Shown: positions 35,597-42,762, counted from the stretch's first letter. The stretch is 44,289 nt of DNA from JANPBY01 sp031430645 (GCA_031430645.1 JANPBY010000212.1:1-44289), one strand, 5' to 3'. The notes: generated by a model from the letters alone, not told the origin. Numbers and translations are program-made.

Positions 35597-36414
35597 GGGT
35601 CTTGGTCCTTGGCCTCGTGCTCGGCGAAGGTCTCCATTGAGGAGAGGGTCAGCGGCCCTGGCAAGGACAGCTCGCGCCCATCCAAGGCGTGCACCGGATG
35701 TACGTCACGGGTGGATGAAGTCACGAAGATCTCCTCGGCAGTAGCCAGATCCGACGCCGTGAGGTCGACCTCCTCGACGTCACACCACTCGATCACGAGC
35801 TCACGGGTGACTCCCGCCAGGCATCCTGATGACAGCGGGGGCGTGACGAGACGCCCGCCCACCACGGCGAAGACATTGCTGCCCGTGCCCTCGCAGACGT
35901 ACCCCTGAGTGTTCAGGAACAAGGCTTCGGACGCGCCCCGGGCGTGCGCAAAAGCCAAAGCCACAACGTTCTCGGCGTAGGACGTGGTCTTCACCCCGGC
36001 GATCGCCGATCTCTCATTGCGCGGCCAAGGCACGGTGATGAGGACGGTTGAGGGGGGCCACGGTTTGGCCGCCGAACAGGCGATAAGCAAGGTTGGACCG
36101 CCGACCCCCCGGTCGCTGCCCAGGGGGCCAGGTCCTCCCGTGACGGTGATGCGCAACCGACCCACGTCTTCAGCGACATTGGCCGCCAGGGCCTCCTTGA
36201 CCGCCGACCGCAGGGCGTCTGCTGTTGGCGGCTCAAGTGCGAGGCCGGCCGCGGAACGCGCCAACCGCTCCAGATGACGGCTGAGCGCGAACGGAACCCC
36301 GCGCGTAACCTTCATGGTCTCAAAGACCCCGTCGCCGACCGTCAGCCCGTGGTCGAATGCCGAGACCCGCGCCTGGTCGGCGTCCACGACCAGCCCATCC
36401 AGCCAGACCTTCAT
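35593..36414 (-). CDS. pabC: Aminodeoxychorismate lyase (class IV aminotransferase)
   Basis: A 273-residue PLP enzyme of fold type IV that releases pyruvate from aminodeoxychorismate to give para-aminobenzoate for folate. Features: FDHGLTVGDGVFETMKVTRG (about 20-39), the PLP Lys in GVKTTSYAENV (about 142), and the phosphate-binding region CEGTGSNVFAVVGGRL (about 174). The N-terminal MKVWLDG start is ATG at 36414, seven bases after pabB. Branched-chain or D-amino-acid aminotransferases share this fold, but adjacency to pabB supports the lyase. Confidence 0.88.
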   Translation of the reverse strand: MKVWLDGLVVDADQARVSAFDHGLTVGDGVFETMKVTRGVPFALSRHLERLARSAAGLALEPPTADALRSAVKEALAANVAEDVGRLRITVTGGPGPLGSDRGVGGPTLLIACSAAKPWPPSTVLITVPWPRNERSAIAGVKTTSYAENVVALAFAHARGASEALFLNTQGYVCEGTGSNVFAVVGGRLVTPPLSSGCLAGVTRELVIEWCDVEEVDLTASDLATAEEIFVTSSTRDVHPVHALDGRELSLPGPLTLSSMETFAEHEAKDQDP

Positions 36415-36421
36415 CCGTCTC

Positions 36422-37429
36422 CTAGTCCCGTCCGCTGGCTAGCGCCACGAGTCGTGCCGCCTTGAGCTCGGTCTCGTTCCACTCCCCGGCGGGGTCGGAC
36501 CCCCAGGTGATGCCCGCGCCCGTGCCGAACTTCAGCATGCCGTCCTCGACCCAGAACGTACGGATCCCGACCGCGAGCGCGGCCGTGCGCGTGTCGGCAT
36601 CCACCCACCCCACCGCCCCGCAGTACGGCCCTCGGCGGGCGGTCTCCAGTGCATCAATCACCTGCACCGCCGAGGACTTAGGTGCGCCGGTGACCGAACC
36701 GGGCGGGAACGTCGCCTCGATGATCTCGGCCCAGCCCGCCGAGGGCTTCAGACGACCGCGGACTCTGGAAACCAGGTGAACGAGCCCGGGGTGGCGCTCG
36801 ACGGAGAGCAAGGCCGGGACCTCAACTGTCCCGGTGGCACACACTCGTCCCAGGTCGTTGCGCACGAGGTCGACGATCATGATGTTCTCGGCCTCATCCT
36901 TGGCGAGCAGACCCTCGGGTTCGATGGCTGTGCCTTTGATGGGTCGGGACTCGATGACGTCGCCCTCCCGAGCAAGGAACAACTCCGGCGACGCCGTAAC
37001 GATCGAGATCTCGTGGGTCGGCAAGCTGACGAGCCCTGCGTACGGCGCGGGATTGCCGATCGCGAGCCGCTGGGCAAGCCCTCGAAGATCAGGATCGGTC
37101 GGCATCTGGGCGGACATGATTCGGCAGATGTTGGCCTGGTAGACGGTGCCCTCAGCGATGGACGTACGCACGCTCTCGACGGCTGCAAGGTAAGCCGGGC
37201 GGTCAAGTGAGGTGGTCCAGGCGGCGGGATCCGGACCGACCCACGGGCGTACGGCTGGGGGCAACGGCGCAACCCGGACGTCGGCGAACCTGGCGCAGGT
37301 GTAGGAACCCTCATAGGTCAGGACAACGGCCCACCACCCGTCGCTGTCGAGGGCCGACAGGTCATCAGTCACATCGAGGAGTCCGGTCGCCAGCCGGCCA
37401 CCGAGGTGGGCATAGGGCTGGTCAGCCAT
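36422..37429 (-). CDS. pabB: Aminodeoxychorismate synthase component I
   Basis: A 335-residue chorismate-binding enzyme of the PabB/TrpE family, shorter than E. coli PabB because the N-terminal region is reduced. It has TVYQANICRIMSAQMP (about 95), the diagnostic PIKGT motif in IESRPIKGTAIEPEG (about 160) that separates aminodeoxychorismate synthase from anthranilate synthase, DEAENIMIVDLVRNDLGRVC, FPPGSVTGAPK (about 242) and GPYCGAVGW. The amidotransferase subunit PabA is not in the window. Lies between the arginase-family gene and pabC. Confidence 0.92.
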   Translation of the reverse strand: MADQPYAHLGGRLATGLLDVTDDLSALDSDGWWAVVLTYEGSYTCARFADVRVAPLPPAVRPWVGPDPAAWTTSLDRPAYLAAVESVRTSIAEGTVYQANICRIMSAQMPTDPDLRGLAQRLAIGNPAPYAGLVSLPTHEISIVTASPELFLAREGDVIESRPIKGTAIEPEGLLAKDEAENIMIVDLVRNDLGRVCATGTVEVPALLSVERHPGLVHLVSRVRGRLKPSAGWAEIIEATFPPGSVTGAPKSSAVQVIDALETARRGPYCGAVGWVDADTRTAALAVGIRTFWVEDGMLKFGTGAGITWGSDPAGEWNETELKAARLVALASGRD

Positions 37430-37459
37430 GCGAGCCAGCGGAAGTCGTCGTCAGCACCC

Positions 37460-38407
37460 TCAGAGGCTAGGCGTTCCACCGTGTCGACGGACCAGGCCCG
37501 CGCAGGCCTCGAGCAGGCACAGGGCGGCGAGCCGCACCGTACGTCCGTCATCTCCGTCAGCCGTCGCGTCGACCTCGGTGATCGCCAGGCCTCGGACCGA
37601 CTGATGCTGGCCTGCAAGGAACGCAGCCTCGCGGACCTCGAGCGCGGAGAGCCCCCCGGGAAGACTCGCCGGACAGGCCGGTGCCACCGTGCGGTCACAG
37701 ACGTCGAGGTCGATGTCGACCAGAACCACGCCTCCCCCTCGCGAGGCAAGGTCGAGGGCGTCACGCATGCACTGGGTGATGCCGTTGCGGGTCACCTCCC
37801 CCCGCGCTGTGACCCGCACGCCCCACGAACGGGCACGGTCGGAGTAGTCCCGACTGTTGGCCCAGTCGGCGATGCCGACCTGGACGACGTGACTCGCAGG
37901 TAGGCCCACCTCGATCAGCCGACGTACCGAGGACCCGTTGTTGACCCCTTCACGGAGGTCGTGATGGGCATCCAGGCAGATCAGGCCGGCCCTTTGGAGC
38001 TCGTCGCCGGCGAGCCCACGGGCCATTCCGTAAATGATCGAACCGTCTCCTCCGAGCCCGACGACCAAGCGAGACCGCCCGATCGCGTCGGCGACCTCGT
38101 CACGGACCGACTGTTCGTCGAGATCGGGCTCCTCAACATCACCGAGATCAGTGGGCGCCAGTCGCTCGAGATCGGCATCTCTGGAAGCCGACCAGGTCGA
38201 GTACCGGGCCAGAGCAGCGCGTACGGCGGCGGGCGTGGTGTGTGCATTGGTCGGCGACAAGGACGTGCGGTGGGCGGGGATGCCAAGAACTGCGACATCG
38301 ACCTTGCGGATCCCAGGCCCGGCGGCCAACCAGGTGGAGGCGCGCGGCCACAGCGGGTCCTGACCTCGCCCGTCTCCGGCCACGCTGTCGATAGTGCCGG
38401 GCTCCAC
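37460..38407 (-). CDS. Arginase/agmatinase/formiminoglutamase family protein
   Basis: A 315-residue ureohydrolase-fold protein. Metal-binding segments are VVGLGGDGSIIYG (about 115), CLDAHHDLREG (about 144) and VLVDIDLDVCDRTVAPACPA (about 230). The first motif lacks the usual His (GGDHS becomes GGDGS), as happens in a branch of actinobacterial members, so one Mn ligand is missing or replaced and the substrate is uncertain. The ATG start at 38407 faces the tRNA cluster promoter. The gene ends 30 bp before pabB. Confidence 0.82.
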   Translation of the reverse strand: MEPGTIDSVAGDGRGQDPLWPRASTWLAAGPGIRKVDVAVLGIPAHRTSLSPTNAHTTPAAVRAALARYSTWSASRDADLERLAPTDLGDVEEPDLDEQSVRDEVADAIGRSRLVVGLGGDGSIIYGMARGLAGDELQRAGLICLDAHHDLREGVNNGSSVRRLIEVGLPASHVVQVGIADWANSRDYSDRARSWGVRVTARGEVTRNGITQCMRDALDLASRGGGVVLVDIDLDVCDRTVAPACPASLPGGLSALEVREAAFLAGQHQSVRGLAITEVDATADGDDGRTVRLAALCLLEACAGLVRRHGGTPSL

Positions 38408-38424
38408 CCGTGCCCGTCAGCGCT

Positions 38425-38454
38425 TTGGAGCGCTCGCTCGTCATCGGCTATGGT
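38425..38454 (+). promoter_or_regulatory. Promoter for the tRNA-Gly/Cys/Val cluster
   Basis: TTGGAG (38425-38430) and TATGGT (38449-38454) with an 18-bp spacer, 38 bp upstream of tRNA-Gly. It fits a housekeeping sigma-70 promoter. Confidence 0.55.
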
Positions 38455-38492
38455 TGGCCTTCGCCCGCGGAGAGCCATTGCCGCCGCGGCAC

Positions 38493-38565
38493 GCGGACGT
38501 AGCGCAGTTGGTAGCGCGTCACCTTGCCAAGGTGAAGGTCGCGGGTTCGAACCCCGTCGTCCGCT
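38493..38565 (+). tRNA. tRNA-Gly (GCC)
   Basis: 73-nt cloverleaf. Acceptor GCGGACG pairs with CGTCCGC, anticodon stem TCACC/GGTGA, loop TTGCCAA (GCC), T-arm GGGTTCGAACCCC. CCA is not encoded. Confidence 0.96.
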
Positions 38566-38613
38566 CGGAAGGGCTCAGTCGTGCTGCTCTTTGGTGCGGG
38601 TCGGGCCTTGCCT

Positions 38614-38684
38614 GGTGGAGTGGCCGAGAGGCGAGGCAACGGCCTGCAAAGCCGTCTACACGGGTTCAAATCCCGTCTCCACCT
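38614..38684 (+). tRNA. tRNA-Cys (GCA)
   Basis: 71-nt cloverleaf. Acceptor GGTGGAG pairs with CTCCACC, anticodon loop CTGCAAA (GCA), T-arm GGGTTCAAATCCC, discriminator U as expected for tRNA-Cys. Confidence 0.96.
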
Positions 38685-38705
38685 CGGTGGAGCAACACCA
38701 TTTTT

Positions 38706-38779
38706 GGGCGATTGGCGCAGTCTGGTAGCGCGCTTCCCTGACACGGAAGAGGTCACAGGTTCAAGTCCTGTATCGCCCA
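38706..38779 (+). tRNA. tRNA-Val (GAC)
   Basis: 74-nt cloverleaf. Acceptor GGGCGAT pairs with ATCGCCC, anticodon stem CTTCC/GGAAG, loop CTGACAC (GAC), T-arm AGGTTCAAGTCCT. It is the last tRNA before the accessory region and a plausible integration hotspot. Confidence 0.96.
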
Positions 38780-38899
38780 CAACCGAAAGACCAGGTCAGA
38801 CCCCGTTCTACGGTGCCCAACCCGGAACTATGCCCAATCTCAGCCCAACGTGCCCTGTTTCCAGGTGTCCTCGACCCTCACCTCGGGCACACGAAGGGC

Positions 38900-39166
38900 T
38901 CAGTCCCAGAGCACCGTCGCCACGAGGCTCGCCACCGCTGTAACCGTGGCCAGCAAGTAACTAACCGCCGCGCTCTTGTGGGTGCGCTTGTCGGCCTCGA
39001 TGACGGCAGTGCGCAGGATCTCTTGGCCCTCGTTCATGTCGGGAAACCCGTGGTCGTGCTGCTCCACGTGAAGGCCGTTCCGCCACATCCGCGCCTCGAC
39101 GAGCATCATCGTCAAGAAGATCAGGCTGAACACCAGCCAGACCGTCGACTCGACCTTCCAGTGCAT
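38900..39166 (-). CDS. Small two-helix membrane protein, unknown (first gene of the accessory array)
   Basis: An 88-residue protein with one hydrophobic helix at about 7-23 (STVWLVFSLIFLTMMLV) and another at about 68-86 (SYLLATVTAVASLVATVL); between them is a charged loop with HVEQHDHGFPDMNEGQEI. I recognise no family. ATG at 39166 is preceded by GACGAT with a six-base spacer and no Shine-Dalgarno, the pattern seen for the other genes of this region. Immediately after the stop there is a weak match (tcgggcac at 38883-38890) to the array repeat. The 120-bp gap to tRNA-Val holds nothing else that I can identify. Confidence 0.65.
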   Translation of the reverse strand: MHWKVESTVWLVFSLIFLTMMLVEARMWRNGLHVEQHDHGFPDMNEGQEILRTAVIEADKRTHKSAAVSYLLATVTAVASLVATVLWD

Positions 39167-39249
39167 AAGCGCATCGTCCTCGCCCGTGCCAACACTCGGT
39201 CAGACCGACACGGACTTCCACGGCTCGGCATGTGCGCGAAGCGAACGCG

Positions 39250-39262
39250 AACGGCACTTCGG
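39250..39262 (+). repeat. Array repeat A
   Basis: aacggcacttcgg, with the longer left context gcgaacgcg shared with repeat G. The right half diverges after the first 13 bases. It lies 54 bp before the next plus-strand start. Confidence 0.65.
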
Positions 39263-39315
39263 ACCGATCTCCTGAAACCGAACGAGACATCGTTTCCGCT
39301 GTCCATACTTGCGGA

Positions 39316-39840
39316 ATGGGACAGGTGGTCACGGAATGGGAGGCTCCTAGCCCCCTTCGGTGGTGGCGACGCTCTCGGGCGGTCGTTGTTGCCGCGAGCC
39401 TTGGCTTCATCCTCGGAGTGCTCTCCCTGCTGTTTTGGCAGCACTGGCGGGCCGACGGCCGCGATGAAGCCGGCTTCCGGGCCTACGTCGCAGAGTTCAT
39501 GGACGGAAGTTCATCGCAAGCGGACCTGGACTGGGTGGCTGACAATCCCGAAGCGGTCCTTGCCGAGGGGGATCGCGCCTGCCGTTGGCTCACCGCACAG
39601 CCCCGGCCTGGCGTGCAGCCAGCGCGCGCAGGCGCCGACTCGTACGAAGTCCAAGGGCTGTACCTCACCGAACTCCAGGATCAGTATCTGAGGGCGACTG
39701 GCGAGTTTCCGATCGTCCAGATTGCGGACACGCGCGACCTAGTTGTCTCCAGCGCGTGGCAGCACTTGTGCCCGAGCAGCCGGGAGGATCACATCCCCCC
39801 TCGTGGTGAGAACGGGCCGACGGTCCCGGGCGAGGACTGA
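39316..39840 (+). CDS. Single-pass membrane protein, unknown (array gene between repeats A and B)
   Basis: A 174-residue protein with a short cytoplasmic start (MGQVVTEWEAPSPLRWWRRS), one membrane helix at about 22-41 (AVVVAASLGFILGVLSLLFW), and an outside domain with ADLDWVADNPEAVLAEGDRAC and GLYLTELQDQYLRATGEFP. It has three Cys in the exported part or its flanks and no recognised family. The frame is open upstream, but CATACT lies six bases before ATG 39316 and no ribosome-binding site is visible, favouring a leaderless start there. Confidence 0.65.
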   Translation: MGQVVTEWEAPSPLRWWRRSRAVVVAASLGFILGVLSLLFWQHWRADGRDEAGFRAYVAEFMDGSSSQADLDWVADNPEAVLAEGDRACRWLTAQPRPGVQPARAGADSYEVQGLYLTELQDQYLRATGEFPIVQIADTRDLVVSSAWQHLCPSSREDHIPPRGENGPTVPGED

Positions 39841-39883
39841 GTTCTCGGAAGCGGCCATTCACCAGCGGGCCGAGCCACTCGCG

Positions 39884-39900
39884 AACGGCACGTCGGCGCG
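39884..39900 (+). repeat. Array repeat B
   Basis: aacggcacgtcggcgcg, 44 bp after the stop of the preceding gene and 43-59 bp before the next start. A short inverted pair, ggcacg and cgtgcc, lies within and right of it. Confidence 0.75.
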
Positions 39901-39922
39901 GCTGCCCGTGCCAGGATTTGGC

Positions 39923-39956
39923 CTCATGTGGCGAACAGACTCATGTGGCGAACAGA
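39923..39956 (+). repeat. Tandem 17-bp duplication covering a start codon
   Basis: Two perfect back-to-back copies of ctcatgtggcgaacaga (39923-39939 and 39940-39956). Each contains ATGTGGCGAACAGA. Because 17 is not a multiple of 3, the two ATGs are in different frames. Confidence 0.9.
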
Positions 39957-40287
39957 AGACGGCAGAGTTCACACAGCGGCGCTCCCAGATCCGACAGAAC
40001 TGTTCACGTCGGGTGCATTGGCGGCGCTGAGGGCGTTCTTCGACGGCGAAGATGCGGGCGCGGTTGAGGAGCTCCTCGAGTCGGTTCACGAGGATGCGAT
40101 CGATGCGTCGGTCGAGCCGCCCTTCAACGCAGACGAGGAGGAAGCGTTCGTCGCCGAGACTCCTTTGGTCGACCTGTTCTCCGCGCAGATAGGAACAGAG
40201 GCCGAACTTCGAGCGGCCCTTTCTGCCTTGGATTGGCGTTGGCGCCTAGACATCGTGACCGCCATGGGAGACCTGACCGACGCCTAA
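39943..40287 (+). CDS. Acidic hypothetical protein (array gene between repeats B and C)
   Basis: A 114-residue acidic protein (MWRTEDGRVHTAALPDPTEL at the start, DWRWRLDIVTAMGDLTDA at the end) with many Glu/Asp and Ala, predicted helical, with no membrane segment and no recognised family. The frame also has a GTG at 39928. A 17-bp tandem duplication places an earlier ATG at 39926, seven bases after AGGATT, but that ATG enters a different frame that ends at 40030. The TAA stop is part of repeat C (cctaacggcac). Confidence 0.6.
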   Translation: MWRTEDGRVHTAALPDPTELFTSGALAALRAFFDGEDAGAVEELLESVHEDAIDASVEPPFNADEEEAFVAETPLVDLFSAQIGTEAELRAALSALDWRWRLDIVTAMGDLTDA

Positions 40288-40303
40288 CGGCACTTCTGGC
40301 GCG
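40286..40303 (+). repeat. Array repeat C
   Basis: aacggcacttctggcgcg, beginning inside the TAA stop of the preceding gene. Its last ten bases form the left arm of a perfect inverted repeat. Confidence 0.75.
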
Positions 40304-40345
40304 TCAACGCGGGGACGCTGGTCATCTGAACCAGGCGCGCCAGAA
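40294..40345. terminator. 10-bp-arm hairpin between convergent array genes
   Basis: Perfect arms ttctggcgcg (40294-40303) and cgcgccagaa (40336-40345) with a 32-base loop. It covers the last codons of the minus gene and lies just after the plus gene. Confidence 0.45.
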
Positions 40346-40753
40346 AGGCGCTCTCTGGGTGGGTTTCTTTCGCTCATAGCCGCATTCCTCGTGAACCCAA
40401 CGATCGCAGTAGGCGGCTCGGCCCTGCGGCGCGTCCACGACGGCCAGCCACTCGGCGGCCGCCCGCCTCAGGTGGGCCACGGCGGCAGCGTCCTGCTCAG
40501 GGGATCCGCGTCCCGGGGCATCCATTGCATCGGTCAAGGCACCCCAGATCATGTATAGCGCCATCGGCTCTTCTTCGGGGTACTGGCCGGGCGCATCCGG
40601 TGACGCCGCCACTCTTATGGCAAGGCTCAGAAACGCGATGCCCGCGTCATAGGTGGGCCACCCGTCGCCGGCTTCCAGGACTCCGCGGGCATGATCGGCC
40701 GTGGCCCGATAGAAGGACGCGGGCTCCGCGTCGGCGCTCCCTGAGGCTGGCAC
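40322..40753 (-). CDS. Hypothetical protein (array gene between repeats C and D)
   Basis: A 143-residue soluble protein, mostly helical: EPASFYRATADHARGVLEAG (about 10), AGIAFLSLAIRVAASPD, EEPMALYMIWGALTDAMDAP and a C-terminus with Cys residues (AAYCDRWVHEECGYERKK) and a basic, aromatic end. Unknown family. In-frame starts at GTG 40792 and further upstream exist, but TATCGT lies exactly seven bases before GTG 40753, matching the leaderless arrangement of the neighbouring genes. Confidence 0.6.
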   Translation of the reverse strand: MPASGSADAEPASFYRATADHARGVLEAGDGWPTYDAGIAFLSLAIRVAASPDAPGQYPEEEPMALYMIWGALTDAMDAPGRGSPEQDAAAVAHLRRAAAEWLAVVDAPQGRAAYCDRWVHEECGYERKKPTQRAPFWRAWFR

Positions 40754-40796
40754 GTCGCCAACGATAGGCGCGCAGCCTGTCGCCAGTTCCACCCTT

Positions 40797-40813
40797 AACG
40801 GCACTTCGGCGCG
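40797..40813 (+). repeat. Array repeat D
   Basis: aacggcacttcggcgcg, in the divergent gap between a minus gene and a plus gene. It differs from repeat B at one base of 17. Confidence 0.8.
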
Positions 40814-40832
40814 GTCTGTCACACTCTTTCGT

Positions 40833-41156
40833 GTGTGGGGGATACGGGGCAGCAAGATCGGCGGGGTCTACGTCGGCGCTGTCGTCGTGCTCGCCGCCGT
40901 TGGGCTGACGGCGGACGCAACCTGGGCCTACGGGGCGGCGCTCGTCTTGACTCTGCCTTGCGCCGTCTTGCTCCTGCCCGCATTGGGCGTCGTGGCCACG
41001 CTCGCCAGCCTGCTACCTGGCATCCCTGCCGACAGTCCGTGGGGGGCCGTTGCCTTGGTTCCCATGTTCGCGGCGGCGGCGCTGCTGAACTGGCTGCTGG
41101 TCGACCGCATTGTCGGCAGGTTCTGCTCAAGGCGCTCAGTCAGATCCGCCCTCTAG
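40833..41156 (+). CDS. Small three-helix membrane protein (array gene between repeats D and E)
   Basis: A 107-residue protein with three hydrophobic stretches (about 10-26 GGVYVGAVVVLAAVGL, 33-62 and 72-90) and a basic C-terminal tail (GRFCSRRSVRSAL). The layout recalls small actinobacterial families annotated as SCO4225-like membrane proteins, but I am not sure. The start GTG 40833 follows CACACT by seven bases, without a ribosome-binding site. Confidence 0.6.
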   Translation: MWGIRGSKIGGVYVGAVVVLAAVGLTADATWAYGAALVLTLPCAVLLLPALGVVATLASLLPGIPADSPWGAVALVPMFAAAALLNWLLVDRIVGRFCSRRSVRSAL

Positions 41157-41179
41157 CGAGCAGTGCCCCGGCGAGCGAG

Positions 41180-41196
41180 ATCGGCACATCTGCGCG
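41180..41196 (+). repeat. Array repeat E
   Basis: atcggcacatctgcgcg. It lies between convergent stops (TAG 41154-41156 plus, TAG 41198-41200 minus). Flanking ccccggc and gccgggg form a short inverted pair around it. Confidence 0.75.
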
Positions 41197-41197
41197 C

Positions 41198-41533
41198 CTA
41201 CGTTGCCGGGGTGCGACCGTCGTCGGCCGATCGCAACCAGAAGCCCGCGCCCATCGGCTGCCAATCAAGCTGATCGAGTTCGGCCTGAGCGCGAGGAAGC
41301 CAGTCGGCGGCCGACCCTTGCCAGTCTTCGAAGCCGGATTCCCCCAGGTCGCCGGGCACCATCAGCGACTCGTGGAAGAGGTGGTCGAACACCCGCATTA
41401 CGCGTTGCTTGGCTGCGGTGTCGCGGTCGCCCTTGGTCGACAGCCAGAGGACATCGTGCGTGGAGACCCAGTCAATGGCCCCGCTCGCGAGTAGTTCCGC
41501 CACCACGGTCGCGATGTCGCGGTCGTCCCCCAT
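41198..41533 (-). CDS. Hypothetical protein (array gene between repeats E and F)
   Basis: A 111-residue acidic soluble protein: MGDDRDIATVVAELLASGAI, STHDVLWLSTKGDRDTAAKQ, FDHLFHESLMVPGDLGESGF, DWLPRAQAELDQLDWQPMG. No family recognised. CATCCT is seven bases before the ATG at 41533, with no Shine-Dalgarno. Its TAG stop directly abuts repeat E. Confidence 0.6.
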   Translation of the reverse strand: MGDDRDIATVVAELLASGAIDWVSTHDVLWLSTKGDRDTAAKQRVMRVFDHLFHESLMVPGDLGESGFEDWQGSAADWLPRAQAELDQLDWQPMGAGFWLRSADDGRTPAT

Positions 41534-41574
41534 GCGGTTCAGGATGCCTTTCGAGACAGAGGAAGTAGAGCCCT

Positions 41575-41591
41575 ATCGGCACATATCAGTC
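41575..41591 (+). repeat. Array repeat F
   Basis: atcggcacatatcagtc, the most divergent of the seven on its right half. It overlaps the TGA of the downstream minus gene (41586-41588). Confidence 0.6.
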
Positions 41592-41873
41592 GGCCTGGTC
41601 GGGACGCTCCCGGAGGAACGTGCCGATCTTCGACGCCGCATCTTGGACGGGCTGCAACTCAGTCCACTTGCTGGAGAAGTACCGCCGCTCGCGGACAGGC
41701 TCCGTGTAGTCCGTCCACTCGTCCCACGCCTGCATGCCCTGAACGACGTTGGTCAAGTTCCGCCGTTCGAAGGCAGCCACCTTGAGCGTGTCGCCCTTGC
41801 AATAGCGGGAGGTCAGTCGCTCTGCCGCCGTGTACATCGCAGCCCACGTCTGGTCGCGCTCGTGCTTGGCCAT
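41586..41873 (-). CDS. Hypothetical protein (array gene between repeats F and G)
   Basis: A 95-residue soluble protein: MAKHERDQTWAAMYTAAERL, then YCKGDTLKVAAFERRNLTNV and ERRYFSSKWTELQPVQDAAS, rich in Trp, Arg and Glu. Unknown family. CATCAT lies six bases before ATG 41873 and no ribosome-binding site is visible. Confidence 0.6.
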   Translation of the reverse strand: MAKHERDQTWAAMYTAAERLTSRYCKGDTLKVAAFERRNLTNVVQGMQAWDEWTDYTEPVRERRYFSSKWTELQPVQDAASKIGTFLRERPDQAD

Positions 41874-41938
41874 ACCGGAATGATGCCTTGAAACCGGCGA
41901 GCGACAATGCCTGTTCGCCCACCCGCCACGCGAACGAG

Positions 41939-41955
41939 AACGGCACCTATGCGCG
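41939..41955 (+). repeat. Array repeat G
   Basis: aacggcacctatgcgcg, overlapping the TAG stop of the kinase gene. With its left context (gcgaacgag) and right context (aacgtcg) it aligns to repeat E over about 35 bp. Confidence 0.8.
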
Positions 41956-42711
41956 AACGTCGTAAGTCTCCCGGAGCCACTTTGCGTCGCGTCTGTACAG
42001 GTCCGCGTGCCCAGCGGCCACGGTCGCCAAGAACCTCTCGTCTCCGCGAGCCGCCTGATCGATCGAGTACTCGACTAGGTCGTCCAGCCTTCGCACTGCC
42101 CAGGTGAGGACCTCGTGCGGTTCCGCATCGCCATAGGCCTCGCAGAGCAGGCTGAGCCTGCGTTGCTGCTCCGCGACGCCACAGGCCCGACCATCCGGGT
42201 TCTCGGGTGCCGTGAGGCTGATCCATCGGTAGGCGGCATAGCCCAGGTCCCATCCCGTGGGGCCAGGAACGGAGAAGTCCCAATCGATGACCGCCACGAG
42301 GTGGCCGTCGCGGCAAACGGCGTTGTAGGGCGCGAAGTCACTGTGGCAGACGACTTCTACCGGTATCACCGGCTGCCGCTGCCAGCCCGAGTCTGGCTTC
42401 GGTAGGTCTCTGGTCGCGTCGTGAAGGCGACGTATCGTTCGCCCCACTTCGACGAGTAGAGCGTCGGACCACACCCACTGGGGCATGGGATAGACGCCCA
42501 CATCGCCCACGACGTACTCGATGGACTCGGCCCCTTCGTCGTCCAGCCCGAGAGGTCTTGGCACGAAGTCCAGGCCACGTTCGCGCAGGGCTCTCATGAG
42601 GAACTGGACCTGCGGCGTCCAGGGGCCAGACGGTCGCCGCACTGTCCCGCCGACTCGCCGGACCTCGCCCATGTTCCCGCCAGGCAGCGGTTCGGACCGG
42701 TGCTCGTCCAC
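41947..42711 (-). CDS. Aminoglycoside phosphotransferase (APH) family kinase
   Basis: A 254-residue kinase-fold protein. The catalytic loop VVCHSDFAPYNAVC (about 120, HxDxxxxN) and the metal-binding VIDWDFSVPGPTGWDLGYAA (about 141-160) are intact; the N-terminal lobe is short and its nucleotide-binding Lys is not obvious. Substrate is unknown; many such genes do not confer antibiotic resistance. GTG 42711 follows CACGAT by six bases with no Shine-Dalgarno, like other array genes. The stop lies in repeat G. A weak repeat-like sequence occurs upstream near 42738-42760. Confidence 0.8.
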   Translation of the reverse strand: MDEHRSEPLPGGNMGEVRRVGGTVRRPSGPWTPQVQFLMRALRERGLDFVPRPLGLDDEGAESIEYVVGDVGVYPMPQWVWSDALLVEVGRTIRRLHDATRDLPKPDSGWQRQPVIPVEVVCHSDFAPYNAVCRDGHLVAVIDWDFSVPGPTGWDLGYAAYRWISLTAPENPDGRACGVAEQQRRLSLLCEAYGDAEPHEVLTWAVRRLDDLVEYSIDQAARGDERFLATVAAGHADLYRRDAKWLRETYDVRA

Positions 42712-42762
42712 CCCGCCATCGTGCCTGACAAAGTGAGCGCGAATGCCGGATATTGCTCGGGG

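Noticed and set aside
40281..40303. Classical integron attC site
   Set aside because: Only repeat C shows a GTTAGGC-like core on its complementary strand; the other copies do not, and no matching second core lies within 60-150 bp.
39250..41955. CRISPR array
   Set aside because: Repeats are about 17 bp, variable, and 364-634 bp apart with coding sequence between; there are no cas genes.
39250..41955. The array repeats as transcription terminators or promoters
   Set aside because: The core is not self-complementary, and its orientation is constant while gene orientation changes.
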